Positions 41,097-52,800 of a DNA stretch of 64,000 nt are shown here, in pieces (position 1 is the stretch's first letter; each line of letters starts with the position of its first letter). Location of the stretch: assembly GCA_037783415.1 (NCBI GenBank), contig JAZGTN010000150.1, forward strand, positions 4,092,001 to 4,156,000. Reading direction: 5' to 3'. A program made the translations under genes and the position numbers. The notes beneath the pieces are model-generated. The model did not search any database. It was not told the DNA's origin and worked only from the letters and a program-made list of their open reading frames with translations. The stretch is from Leptasterias polaris. Taxonomy: Eukaryota; Echinodermata; Asteroidea; Forcipulatida; Asteriidae.

Positions 41097-42641
41097 TATT
41101 GAGCACAAGGGCTGATCTTAAATGGTATTGAGCCCTTGCACTGACATTACACACGATTTCAGAAAAAGAAAAAAAGAAAATAACTTGAGAGTACTGTATT
41201 CCGTTGATGATAATTTCTTTTCACAATTCAAAGAGCTGCAGATGTTTGGATTGTACTCTTACCTGAGTGAAATAGATTTTTTTTGTTTAGATTGCTGCAT
41301 TGTCATTGGCTGTTCAGTAGAATTGTGCTAATCAGATTTGTTTGTTTGGAGCTCTGCTACTTCCATTCTTTGAATCGAGCATTATAGAGTGTCGAAGGCG
41401 CAAGATGGAGACGGGGGGCCATTTTAGCAAGTAACTCTTTCGATGCAACAGTAGATCAGTGCAGACAATGACCATTGCTATCATTGATATAACAAATAAT
41501 TTGCATCCTGAAATGTTGGAAAGTTAGTATTCCTATATGCATGTCCCAATGCGCATGATCGGCTCGCAAAGGATTCTGGGTGAAATCCGAGTCCAAGCAA
41601 CACATCATGGTGTGCTGATTTTGAAGCAATGCGGTACACAACTATAAACCTAGCAATTTTACATGTAAACTAAAGCATGGCGTTCATCTCCGCAGCTTGA
41701 TTTTTAAAATTTTGTTTACCTGTAATCGGTTTTCCAAGATGCATTTTGGTATATTTTAAATATGGCGCTTGTGCAGATGTGCTTTTGTTATTTGGCCCTG
41801 CAGTACCATGTCCTAGAAAATCAGACAACTCTCTTGAATAGGATTTGGGAGGGTTGGGGTTAATTGAAAGCAGCAGCTTATATTGCTTTATATTAATGCA
41901 AGCTGTTTATACTGATGGAAATAGGCAGGTACCTATGACACAGTATGCTATATTTAACATCAAAGTGATACACGCGAGGAACTATACCAAAATATTCATT
42001 TCATGCAGCAACTTTACTAACATACTGTGTATATATAGAAACTGGCATTACTACAATTCAATCACATTGTATTCAGTAGTTTTTTGAATTCATATTAGTC
42101 ATAGAGATAATGAACAAAGTTTATTCAATGACAGCGAATTGCCTTCCTTAAACCACAGATCAATATTTTAATACTCTGATAGAAAGAAACGATTTTTCTA
42201 ATATTTGTGTACAGAATGTGGTTATGTATATTTTTGGATTTTTATGATAAAATAAAACATCACATTGGCTAACAACGATACAGTTTGTGCACATCTTGTT
42301 TTTATATAGAGCAAATTGTCTCAACATATGTTGACTTAAGGTTTATCAAGTTCTCCATTCGGTTGGTAAGTCGTTGCGCCACACAAGTGCTATCTGCTGC
42401 ACGCCCACAGTTTCTGCTACTTCCAGCTCCAAAGCTGGCATATCGTCCATTTTATCAGTCAAAAGCATTTCTTATGACAGAAACTTTTAATTCTGTAAAG
42501 ACCTTAGTCTTGAAGAACGAAAAAGCCAAGTTCAATTAATAAACTTTTCTTGCATGAATCCTCAAAGAAAAACTAGCTCAATGCAACTCTTATGAGCTTC
42601 TGGAAATCAGTGGAGCCAGTTTGTGTGAAGTGTGAAATATA

Positions 42642-42888
42642 GACCTTTCCATTGTTGATAAACAAAGTGCTCCGGTTGGCATGGACGGACGAATGTTAGC
42701 AAAACATTCAATCGTGTTAAAAAATGTTGTGACAAAATTCAAAATTTTCTGTAAAGATTCATGAACTGAAAATTTTGAAATACCTTCCATGATAGGTTAA
42801 TCTGTTTTTGATTTGCAGTTATTGCTTTCCATAGTTTTCCAACCTCAGTTGGCAAAAATTAGGGCTGTGACGTTGCAATAGAAAGGTC
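42642..42888. mobile_element. MITE with GACCTTTC ends
   Basis: 247 bp between TA dinucleotides; GACCTTTCCATTGTTG at the left and CAATAGAAAGGTC at the right are imperfect inverted repeats. It lies between the two convergent genes. Confidence 0.7.
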
Positions 42889-43184
42889 TATATGGGATTA
42901 CACTGCAGCTACCAGGGAAAATAGACTGGTCCCCGTCTTGTATATCAGCGCTGTGGACACATGGATGTACAGGGAATCTAACAAAGATGACCTCTTCAAG
43001 ACATAAGTCTGTTTATTAAATCCAGTTGCATCATTTGAGAGTATTTGAAGATTTCTTAATTAATCTAAGCCAATCCTATAAATGTAATTGTTCTAATCCC
43101 TCGTCCCTTCTCCCCGCCCTCTCTTTAACATAAGAAAATAATCCCTCAGTAAAAGAATTGGTGACCTCCTTAAGGTCAAGGAGT

Positions 43185-43190
43185 TTTATT
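43185..43190 (-). terminator. Candidate AATAAA polyadenylation signal (AASDH)
   Basis: On the minus strand AATAAA begins two bases after the AASDH stop codon, implying a very short 3' UTR. A second minus-strand AATAAA lies at 43012-43017. Confidence 0.5.
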
Positions 43191-43192
43191 GA

Positions 43193-43819
43193 TCAGCTGA
43201 TCTCTAGGCAATACACATAATCATCCCTGCAGCCAACAACTAAATAATCACCAATGACAACTGGGGATGAAAATACTTCACCAGGTAGTTGACAGGAAGC
43301 AGTGACCTCTCCTGACATCAGGTCAAATATCATGACTGACCCCTCAGTGGAGCAAACAGCCACAAACAAACCAGTCATGCAGGCACCAGAATTAGTCTGA
43401 TTGGATACAGTGGGGAGTTGGGGTGGTGTTCCCTTCAATAGCGTTCCAGAATTCTCTACTTTCTCGGACTCCAAATACACAAGACACGGATGTACTGCAC
43501 AGTCACTTTGACCAGACTCTTTCAAGTATGTCTGATGGTTCTTGGACATTCTGTGGTAGGAGAGTCTATGATTCCTAAAGATGAATGGTGAAGAATACAC
43601 TGCAGATGGCATCCTGTGCTGCCATTGTAGCTTCCCTGTTGTGAGGCACACGCAGTACACATAATGGTCATGTGAACCAAAGACAACGCAGGAATCTTGA
43701 GCCGAGTGATGAATGGAACTATGGGGTACATGGAGAGTCAGTGAGGGTGGGCTGTCTGCAGCCGATGGTGATATACAAGGCGAGGAGAAGATTGGTGCAT
43801 CCGTTGAGAAGCTCCACAG
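43193..43819 (-). CDS. AASDH: AASDH exon 14: last propeller blades and stop
   Basis: Phase 0 in, TGA at 43195-43193, 208 residues. It contains propeller strands LWSFSTDAPIFSSPC, VVFGSHDHYVYC and GEVFSSPVVIGDYLVVGCRD, ending VYCLEIS. The ending closely resembles vertebrate AASDH. A Ser/Pro/His insertion splits one blade. Confidence 0.92.
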   Translation of the reverse strand: MWSFSTDAPIFSSPCISPSAADSPPSLTLHVPHSSIHHSAQDSCVVFGSHDHYVYCVCLTTGKLQWQHRMPSAVYSSPFIFRNHRLSYHRMSKNHQTYLKESGQSDCAVHPCLVYLESEKVENSGTLLKGTPPQLPTVSNQTNSGACMTGLFVAVCSTEGSVMIFDLMSGEVTASCQLPGEVFSSPVVIGDYLVVGCRDDYVYCLEIS

Positions 43820-46800
43820 CTAAAATAAAAATCAACAAAATGGCAAACTCTCTCATGAGTAAAGGTAGGCAAGATGTAGCGTTGGTAGGACATCAGTCTA
43901 CGTTGCACTGCCACTCTATGTTGTGCAACAGGGACTGATGTCCATCCCCTACTGGCAGTGCAAAGGGGACTGACACCCTACCAGGGCCAGGCAAGATGTA
44001 CAATGCAAAATTTGTCTAAACTCCGGCAATGCTGTTTTGTTTTAGACTGGGAGGCATAATTCACAGAAATAAGACAACAATGTGTTGATCACAAGTTATC
44101 AAGTGTATGTTGTCTACTTTGATTAGATAAAATTTGATTTATCTATTTTCCATATTCAAGCAACAACCAAGTCATTTGCCTCAGATTACAAGATGCACTT
44201 AACAGTAAAGGATATACCGTCGGTTAAGTACTGTGTAATTAAGGTCCTTAACACAATTGGTATCAGTTGTGATGTGAGGTGTTTGCATACTTTCTTCTGA
44301 TTTATGCCATTTTAGATTTTAGGCCTGTTTGAATATTACAAAATGAAATTGCAATAAAAATATTTATAGCACTGAGCCAACAGTACAAATTTGTGTATAC
44401 GTTTTTACTACGGGGGGGGGGGGGGGGGGTAGACACTTTTCCCGATCACCACTTTGTCTTTCATTCATTATAAACATAATGTTATTTGAGTAAAATTAGA
44501 TACTTTTGACGGAACCCCACTATCGAGAGATGTGCAGTGGCATGATCCCCTATGTATCTGATCCCCACAGCACCTGATGATGGTGAACTTAATTAGTTTG
44601 ATCATAATAGCTGAAATGAGCCTACTGGACCCGTCCTCCACTTTGGACCACCTCTTTACCTGTTTGCCATCGTGATCAAGGCAATACAAGATGCCATTCA
44701 CACTGCTGAATACCACACTATCTCTTGACACAGACGGCGAGGAGAAGATTGGTTTTTCACAACTGAAGGTCCATCTCTCCAGCCCTGTGCTCTATGGGTC
44801 AACAAATATTAACTGGCATTGAGAGAATATTTAGAGCTGCCAAAATTTGCATCTTGCAATCAGGGAGATATTTAGTATTACATCAACATAATAGGGACAA
44901 AGTTTCCATAATCAGGGAGATTTTCAAATTTATTTATCAGAACATGGAAAGATTGGTTTATTTTCAGGGAACTCTCTGCAGAATCAGGGAGAGTTGGCAG
45001 CTCTGTATTCTACATTAATTGGTATTGGGAAGGGGTAACTACTGGATAAGCTTTAAAGATGACAAAATTAAACATTGTACTTCAAACCATCAGTGACAAC
45101 AGCACACCCAAGGGGGGGGCTCGGGGGGCTTGAGCCCCCCCAAGAGGGTCAAAAAAAAAAAAACGGGGGAGGAAGAGGGGAGGAAGAGGGGAGGAAGAGG
45201 GAAGGAAGAGGGAAGGAAAGAAGGAAAAAGAAAAAAAAATGGGGGAGGGGAGGAAGGGGGAAGGAAAAAAGAGCCGAGGGAGAAAAGTCGCAAATGTGTG
45301 TAGCTTTTGGTTTTTATTTCCGGTGGCAGTATTTTCTTTTCTTCCTTTGCCATTCGCATTTTATTAAATTACTCTTTTATACGGGAGATTCGATAACGCG
45401 AGGTGCGAGGTGAAAGATTTTGAACACCATTTTATGACAACTCCCTTGTAAATTGTTTAAACTTGCAACAATAACATATAAAGCATTTAAAACCAACGGG
45501 CTAATTTGTCCAGGATGAAATATATCTCACATCGTTCCGGCATTCAATGTTTTTTCCCCCTTATGGATTGCCTGTAGTACTACACTTGAATTTGAGAAAC
45601 GCCGGATAGTAATGTTTTTTTACCCGCGATGTTTTTAATGAATATGGTACCAGATACCGACCAGATCCAAAATGAATATAATCACGCGTTGCTTCTTTTC
45701 CACATTTTTCATTTTAGTCGGCTATGTTCAGGGATTAAAAAGGTCTGCAATCCTACCCTTTCCAAATTACACATCACATTTATGCCCTGGTTAAACTTAT
45801 AATTTCATTTTTTAGCAGTAATCTGATATAAATTATTACATGTATTATGTGACACCACTTTCGCAAAACAAAGGTTTATCTGTAGGATCTGGGTTTGCCG
45901 CCCACTTATTCATGAAATTTGCCGCCCAGTGATGAAAAGTAGGTAATAAACTTAAAAAGATTTATATGGATCAGAAGTGCTTAAAAAGTATGTTTTTTCT
46001 AATTTTATGCATAAAGAGGCTTGATTTTTCACCCCTAAAGCGCCAAAAGGCCGGCCCCTGGATCCCTCCCCCAAAACATAATCATGGGTGCGCCGTTGAT
46101 CAGTGAAACTGATACTGTAGAAACCTTGCATAGGCCACTATCAATGAGGTCAAACACTAGAAACATGTACACATTAACACAACACAACTCTTAGCCAATC
46201 AGTGGTCTTCTTTTGACCTCGGTGAGGGCGCTGTTTGAGCTTGTGATGCCATAAGCAAGGGGTCTCTACACTCTATAAATGCTCTTCTTTGATGTCACAT
46301 GATCTTCACATACCTTATCGACGGCTAATAAGACGCCAGCGAGGGTTGCTACATACACAGTGGAGGATTGGTAGTGTACAGTAGGAGATGAGAAAACAGA
46401 GCCTCCTCCACAGTACACACGCCATTTGCAGCTACAATCCTTCAGAAGGAAAATCAATACATATGTGATACACATCCAGCAGACAATTCCAAGAAACTTT
46501 ACACAACTGCGTAAATCTGCATAGTTAAGATCAATTTTACAAAACTTACGTAATGCGTAAAAGCAGCGCAAGTCAATGTTCATTCAACGTTATATGGTGT
46601 ATTTTTTTATATGGCATATTAAGTTACGCACAACTCTTGTCAAGTCTGCTGCTAGGGTGTAGCAAGGGCATTTTCGGGGAGGGAGGGTGTGCAAAAGCAA
46701 AGTGCTGACTGGCATTTCCTTTTATGGGGTATATGGAAGCTTACATGCAGATTCACTGAGTTCCATTGTTTCAAGAAATTAAATGCAGTAATGCAACACC

Positions 46801-49800
46801 CCAATGTATCATAGATAATGTCAAAGCAACAGGCAATAATGAATTTTAAATGGCAAACTGTTTTTAACAAGAAGTCAACAGCTCTACAGAAAAAAAAGAG
46901 GGGGAAAAAAGTAAATAACTTTACCTTGATATCTAAGGCATACAGATGCTTGTCATGTGATCCAATGTAAACCAGAGATGAGTCATGGTCAGCTACAGGA
47001 GAGCTTTTGATTGGTCCGTCAGTTTTGAATTTCCAAAGGACTCTCCCAGAATCAGAATCAAGAGTGTACATATTGTTGTCATAGCAACCTGAAAATGGAA
47101 AAAGTTGGAGTGTGTGTTGTGCATTGACTTGCATTCATTTTCAAAAAATGTCTCGAAACACAAGTCATGAAAAGAATGACAGAAATTGGCTTTACAAACC
47201 ATCGTGCTCAATGACCTATGACCTTTTGCTTGATGTTTTAAAGTTTGATGGTTTAAAGTTGTATTGTCCAATTTTTGTTGAAAGAGATTTTTGTAAAGAA
47301 ATGTTTTCCTTTTAATGAATTTTAACAGATGATGCTAATTCAAAATTATTAGCATCAATGCAAAATTGTTTGAACACGGCTGATGGAGGTGAGATAAAGT
47401 CAGCATTTATCACGACAATTAGTCATTTCTAGTTTTTAATAATATCTACCACTTATCATTGGCAGATTTTTTCATGCAATTGCTTGAATGAAACCTTATT
47501 GTCAAATCCATAAAAATGGCACTGAAATTTGAGAAAAAAAAGACTTTGCATCTTTAACACAAATAACATCTATGTACACCTTACATCTATCTACAACATT
47601 TTCAACAATGTGCGCGAGAGCCTGCACAACATAGCTTGCTCATAGAGTAAGAAGACTAATTGTCCGCTACACGATACATGCACAATTGATATTCCATAAA
47701 CAAAATGGAAACCACAAGCTCAAATGGCACCCTCGCTAAAGTCAAAAGGGAAACCTATCAATGACTGCGAGTCGTGCATGTACCAACGTGCAAAATTCCA
47801 TTGTTTTACCTCAGCAATGGTCAACTTCCCATGCTTTTCCTTAAATCTTGGAAAGGACAGGCGACAATTCTATGCTCATGCGAGCACTTCAAAAGATTAA
47901 TTAGCAAAAAATGGTAGTCATTTTCAGGCTGGCTTACCAACAATAATTTTACTTCCTGAGGCAGACAGGCAGGCAGATGACTCTACTCTATCACCCAACT
48001 CCGTTACCCATAATGCTCTCCCAGTTGCCATGGTAACAGCTGCAAACTTGTGGGAGTGTGAACCAATATATACAACCGTGTTTAACCTAACGGGGGGAAA
48101 AAAACAGGGCTAAAATTTCAGGGCTTGAACTTAATACCTGAATTTTTATTTTATTTATTTATTATATTACATTAACCCATGGTTTCTTTTGTATGACATG
48201 ACGGCCTATAGAATTTCCTTCATATTTAAGTTTGATAGACAAATTAATTTATTTCTCTCTTTAATCAGTTCACTTTGGGAATAAAAATCCTTTTTCCGTT
48301 AACCTTGCAGGAATATTTTCAGTCAAAAGGCAACTTTTTTTCTAGCCATTACCCATTTCATGCATAAATCATTTCTCAGAGGGTAGGTCTCCGTATGTGA
48401 ATGAATGCTGTGGCCAGAGATGCGGTTGGTTCCTGTCTCCCCTCGCTAAACACGGATGGATTTGAAGTTCTTGTAAAAAAAAACGGTAGTTTTTTGCAGG
48501 TTTCTCAGCAAGTAGGCACAGTATTCAACTGAAACTTTCACATGTGACTTCTATTGTTTCTTTCTTAATAATTTTGCCTACAAATAAGCATAACATGACC
48601 CTACCTTTAAATCACACTTAGGCGTAAGGGTAAACTGAAAATTTAACACATTGTCCTCACCGTGTAGTGAGGACCACCAAAGGAGATGCATCCACACACT
48701 TTCCTGTGTCGTACTTCCATCTTTGTATCAACTGTGGAGGTGGACAGTTTGGTGAGTTACTACGAGCAATTGGCTCCTTCTTTTCTCCACAGATATTTCC
48801 CAAACCAAACTCTGTATCTTGCTTAGTGCTCATCCACTGGGAGCACCTTCTTACGGCATATGAAACATGGCTAGATGGAGGTATATCACGGCAAGTAATC
48901 TGGGATAAGTGGCATTTTGGCATCGTTGAAGAGGTGCAAATGTCATCAGACATGTTCAGTTTAATGCTGTCGTGAAATGATTTCTGTTGGGCAGCAGTGG
49001 GGGAACAAACACCCGATTCTACACCAGCTTCTTTCACTGTCCAAGACAATACTGAATTACTTATTTTTCTGGAAGGCGATACATGAGACTTGCTATTCTG
49101 CATTAATCTATTGTTCTTGATTGCCTTTGCATCGTTATCCACTTCATCTGCATCTTGACTCACAACTGCTTCCTTTTTCGACAACAGATGCTTTTCAAAT
49201 GCCTCTTGATTTTCTTCCAATTCCATATTTCCACTTGGGCCACACGTTGCCTGGAATGGTGCTGCATCTTTAATGGTGGACTCGAGTGCAGAAGAATTAT
49301 CATGCAACGTTGAACTGTTTATATTCTTGGTTTCAATGTCTGTGCCATCTGTTTTTGTAGTTTCACTTTTACCGGAAAATTTTCTCCGCTTAGGAAATTG
49401 CTGGTAATCTAACTCCAGCTCTTTATCCTTGGGTTTTGCATAAAATGTTGTTGCTTTCATAGTTGGGATTATTTCTGGAGTCCCACATTGCATTAATATC
49501 CTTTGCTCATCTTGAGTTTTAAAACCATTCCCCAAAAGCTTTTCTTCCTGCATAAAATCTTGCAGTCCAACAACATCAACTTCTTGTTCTTTAGCAGCGC
49601 TGTGAAGATCAGATCCATCCTTTAGACGAAGGGTCCTCTCTGATACATTTCTCTGTATGTGTTCCAGGACATGAGCGAATGTCTCATGCAGAATGACGTC
49701 TAGTAGATCAGGGAGAGAAAGTCTTGTCTGTGATTCCACTGCGTCTGTGAGCTGAACAGCCAGGAATGAATCTCCTCCGCCGTTTCTAATGAACAAGTCA

Positions 49801-52800
49801 GTGTCTAATGGTTCGGTTGATAATGACAAAGCATTCTGTTGATTAGAAACAATAATAATAACAGTAACAATATTTGACCTTTCTACAGCACTGGTAGCCG
49901 CCAAATTTTGACACTCTTTGGCATTATTACCTCACACATTGGGCTGTCTATTTTGAATCCTTATACCATCTAAGCTCACTGGGAATAGTCTACTTGCAGC
50001 CAACCTAGCTAAATCAATCACAAGAATCGTTTTTTTCCCTGTTTTCTCAAGAAGTACCGGTAGACACTGTATTCAGCTGAAACTTTCAAAGGTGACTCAG
50101 ATTGTTATTGATAACTTGGTTTTTAAATTAGCATCACACTGACAAAATTAGCAAATGTCTATGCTATCTCCCTTTCAACTATTTCTTTATAACCCAGGTT
50201 TACAAGCTAAATTGTAAAAAGCAGGAAGGACACACTGTAGCTTTCAAATCAAAAGCTCAAAAGAAACAAATTTCAATAAACGCTTGTTTTGAATTAGGAA
50301 TTTCATTCTGCCTACCTTCCACAAGTCAGCCAAAGTTTCTCTTTGCATCTGACAGCCATTGCTCCACACCTGTGCAACCCTATTGCGTGCATCAACCTCC
50401 TTGGCATGTTGCAACAGCGCCCTCGCATCCACCTTTCCATGAAGCGTTAACGGAAGCGTCTCTAGGAAATACAACCTGTCAGGGCGGCAGTGGGACGGGA
50501 GAACATCAGTCAGGACTTCTTGGAGAGGCTCTTCATCTGAGATGGCAGATGATGATTGGGTCTTGGCCATGACACAGAAGAGGAGAAGCTTGTCTTCAGA
50601 CGTGTGGATGACCTCACAGGATTCTACATCTTGAAGGATTTCTATTCTCTTGGGTCAAAAAACAATTGCAACAAATTTGACATTTAAAAACCTTCAAAGG
50701 GTGTGCACAACATTGGCAACATTAATAATTTAAACATTCACAGATTTACATGGTTTAAAGATGGTCATGGTGGATATCTTTCCATGAATTTTGTTTGCCC
50801 GAAATGCTTGAGTTTTAGAGAACTGAGAAAAACTTGTTTTAATTTATGAGAACAAAACCTCTCTTAAGTGTGATTTGTTACAGACTTTCAAACATAAACA
50901 AATAAATAAGAGAATACGCTTGAGAAACATATTTTCTTGCGACTCTCATGACCGATTGAGCATACATTTTCACAGATTTGTTATACCTGTATACAATGTA
51001 AATGTATGTATATTGGGTCACACCAAGTGCACATAGTAGTCTGTGTTGTTCATGTGTATGGTTCATTAACCCTAACAATCCCTAACCCTACAAATTCAAA
51101 CAGGGCAAAGTGTTTAATTTTGTTAGGTTAAGTACAGTGAAGTTAGGATTGGGTGTTTGATTCTGTGGGATTGTGTATCCTTGCTGCCAAGTAATGGTGT
51201 TTGAATTTGATTGAGTGGGTATGGTGGATGTGTGAAATGTACATGTCTGGCATTGCTCTTTCCTCCATGGTCTAATGAGATAGTTGTTGGATTATGTTAC
51301 GTTGGGTACTGTGTGATTTCACTGATCAAATTTTGCACATGCCAAGTGTACACACTCCAACAAAATCAAACAAAAAAGGCCTGTTGGAGTTTGTTAGGTT
51401 GTGTATCGTCCCCCTAAGATTGGGTACAGTTCCCATCGCATGGTAGTATAGGCTGTTGGAATGTGTTGGGTTAGAGATGGATTCTAGTAAAAACGCTTTG
51501 GGAGTTAGGGTTAAACAAAAATGTTTCTCAACAAACAACTTTGTAGTTCTTTTTTACCTTTTTTATTTGTGAGAGGCGGACTCTCTTCCCATGCCGTTTC
51601 ACTTGGTCGTCCTGGCGACCAATAAACACCAATCCTCTATCTGTGATGCTGACCCAATCGCCCGATGGCCTCATCACCCTCTTGTCCAATGGTACGGTCC
51701 AATTCTCCCCATCCAGCAAGCACACTCTGGTATCCCCTCCTGAAGTAAGGAAGGTATTTTCATTTTTGCGCAGGGTAGAGAACGGTTTGAAACCTGGGCA
51801 TAAATAATTCTTCTTCTTTTTTCAGACAAACACTAGAAAGAATGGATCACCAGATTTGTTTTGCACTCACCAATGTAGAGTTGTCCCTGTCCTTGTGTGA
51901 TTGGTTGGTTATTCCTGTCTCTTACCTCTAGTATAGTATCAAGTAAGGGCTTCCCTAATGGAATACTGTATAAATAATAATAATAACAACATTTATAATG
52001 CGCACATATCCACCCCAAGGGATGCTCAAGGCGCCTAACATACTATTACCCCTGGTCACTGGGCCATTTATTTCATTCCTTAAACCATCTCAGCTCCCTG
52101 GGGAGTATACAGCCTGTGCTGCAATATATGCGCTACTAGGCTAAATCAATCACAAGAACCATCTCTGCCCTCACAGGTACCCATTTTACCCCTGGGTGGA
52201 GAGAAGCAATTATAGTTAAGTGTCTTGCTCAGGGACACAAGTGTCACGACCGGGACTCGAACCCACACTCTGCTGAACAGAAACACCAGAGCTTGAGTTC
52301 GGTGCTCTTAACCGCTCGGCCACGACACGCCACACGTATACAAATACACAAAGGTTAAAACATCATCATTTTGCGGTTGGGTGAAAAATGGTGACTTTGT
52401 TGTTTAAAGTATTTATTTACATCAGTCATGTCAGGGTTTGTTGCTTGGGTTAACAACACTTTGTCAATTTTATTTTGTGAGGGGATAGATTGAAAATATT
52501 AAGTACTGAATATATTTTAATAAGATCCCATTTGTCTAAACATTTAAATTTGTATTCTAAGTTTTTTGTTTTTGTAGAGACACGGGAAGGAGGCCGGTTC
52601 TCTATTATTTTAAAAAGGACGAGGATTCACCAAAATACAATAAGCAAGCAACAAATTCCATAAGATGACGTTTAAGATATAAAATAATCTCCTGTGCTGA
52701 TTTAATACTTCAATGCAACAGCACATTTGACTACAAAATAGCATACAATACAAAACAGCACAGTCACTTGTGTAAAGACTAAAGTTAAAGGTCAAAAGGT

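Larger units (their letters stand above)
38585..42600 (+). other. Probable LMO7 3' UTR and intergenic DNA
   Basis: AT-rich with no exons. Candidate AATAAA signals lie at 40493-40498, 42251-42256 and 42538-42543. It includes a piggyBac-like MITE (38977-39426), a 27-bp tandem duplication (39841-39898) and a MITE (40831-41096). Which signal is used cannot be told from sequence. Confidence 0.5.

Noticed and set aside
45075..45413. A 112-codon Lys/Gly/Glu-rich frame
   Set aside because: Low-complexity reading of a polypurine tract within a transposon remnant.
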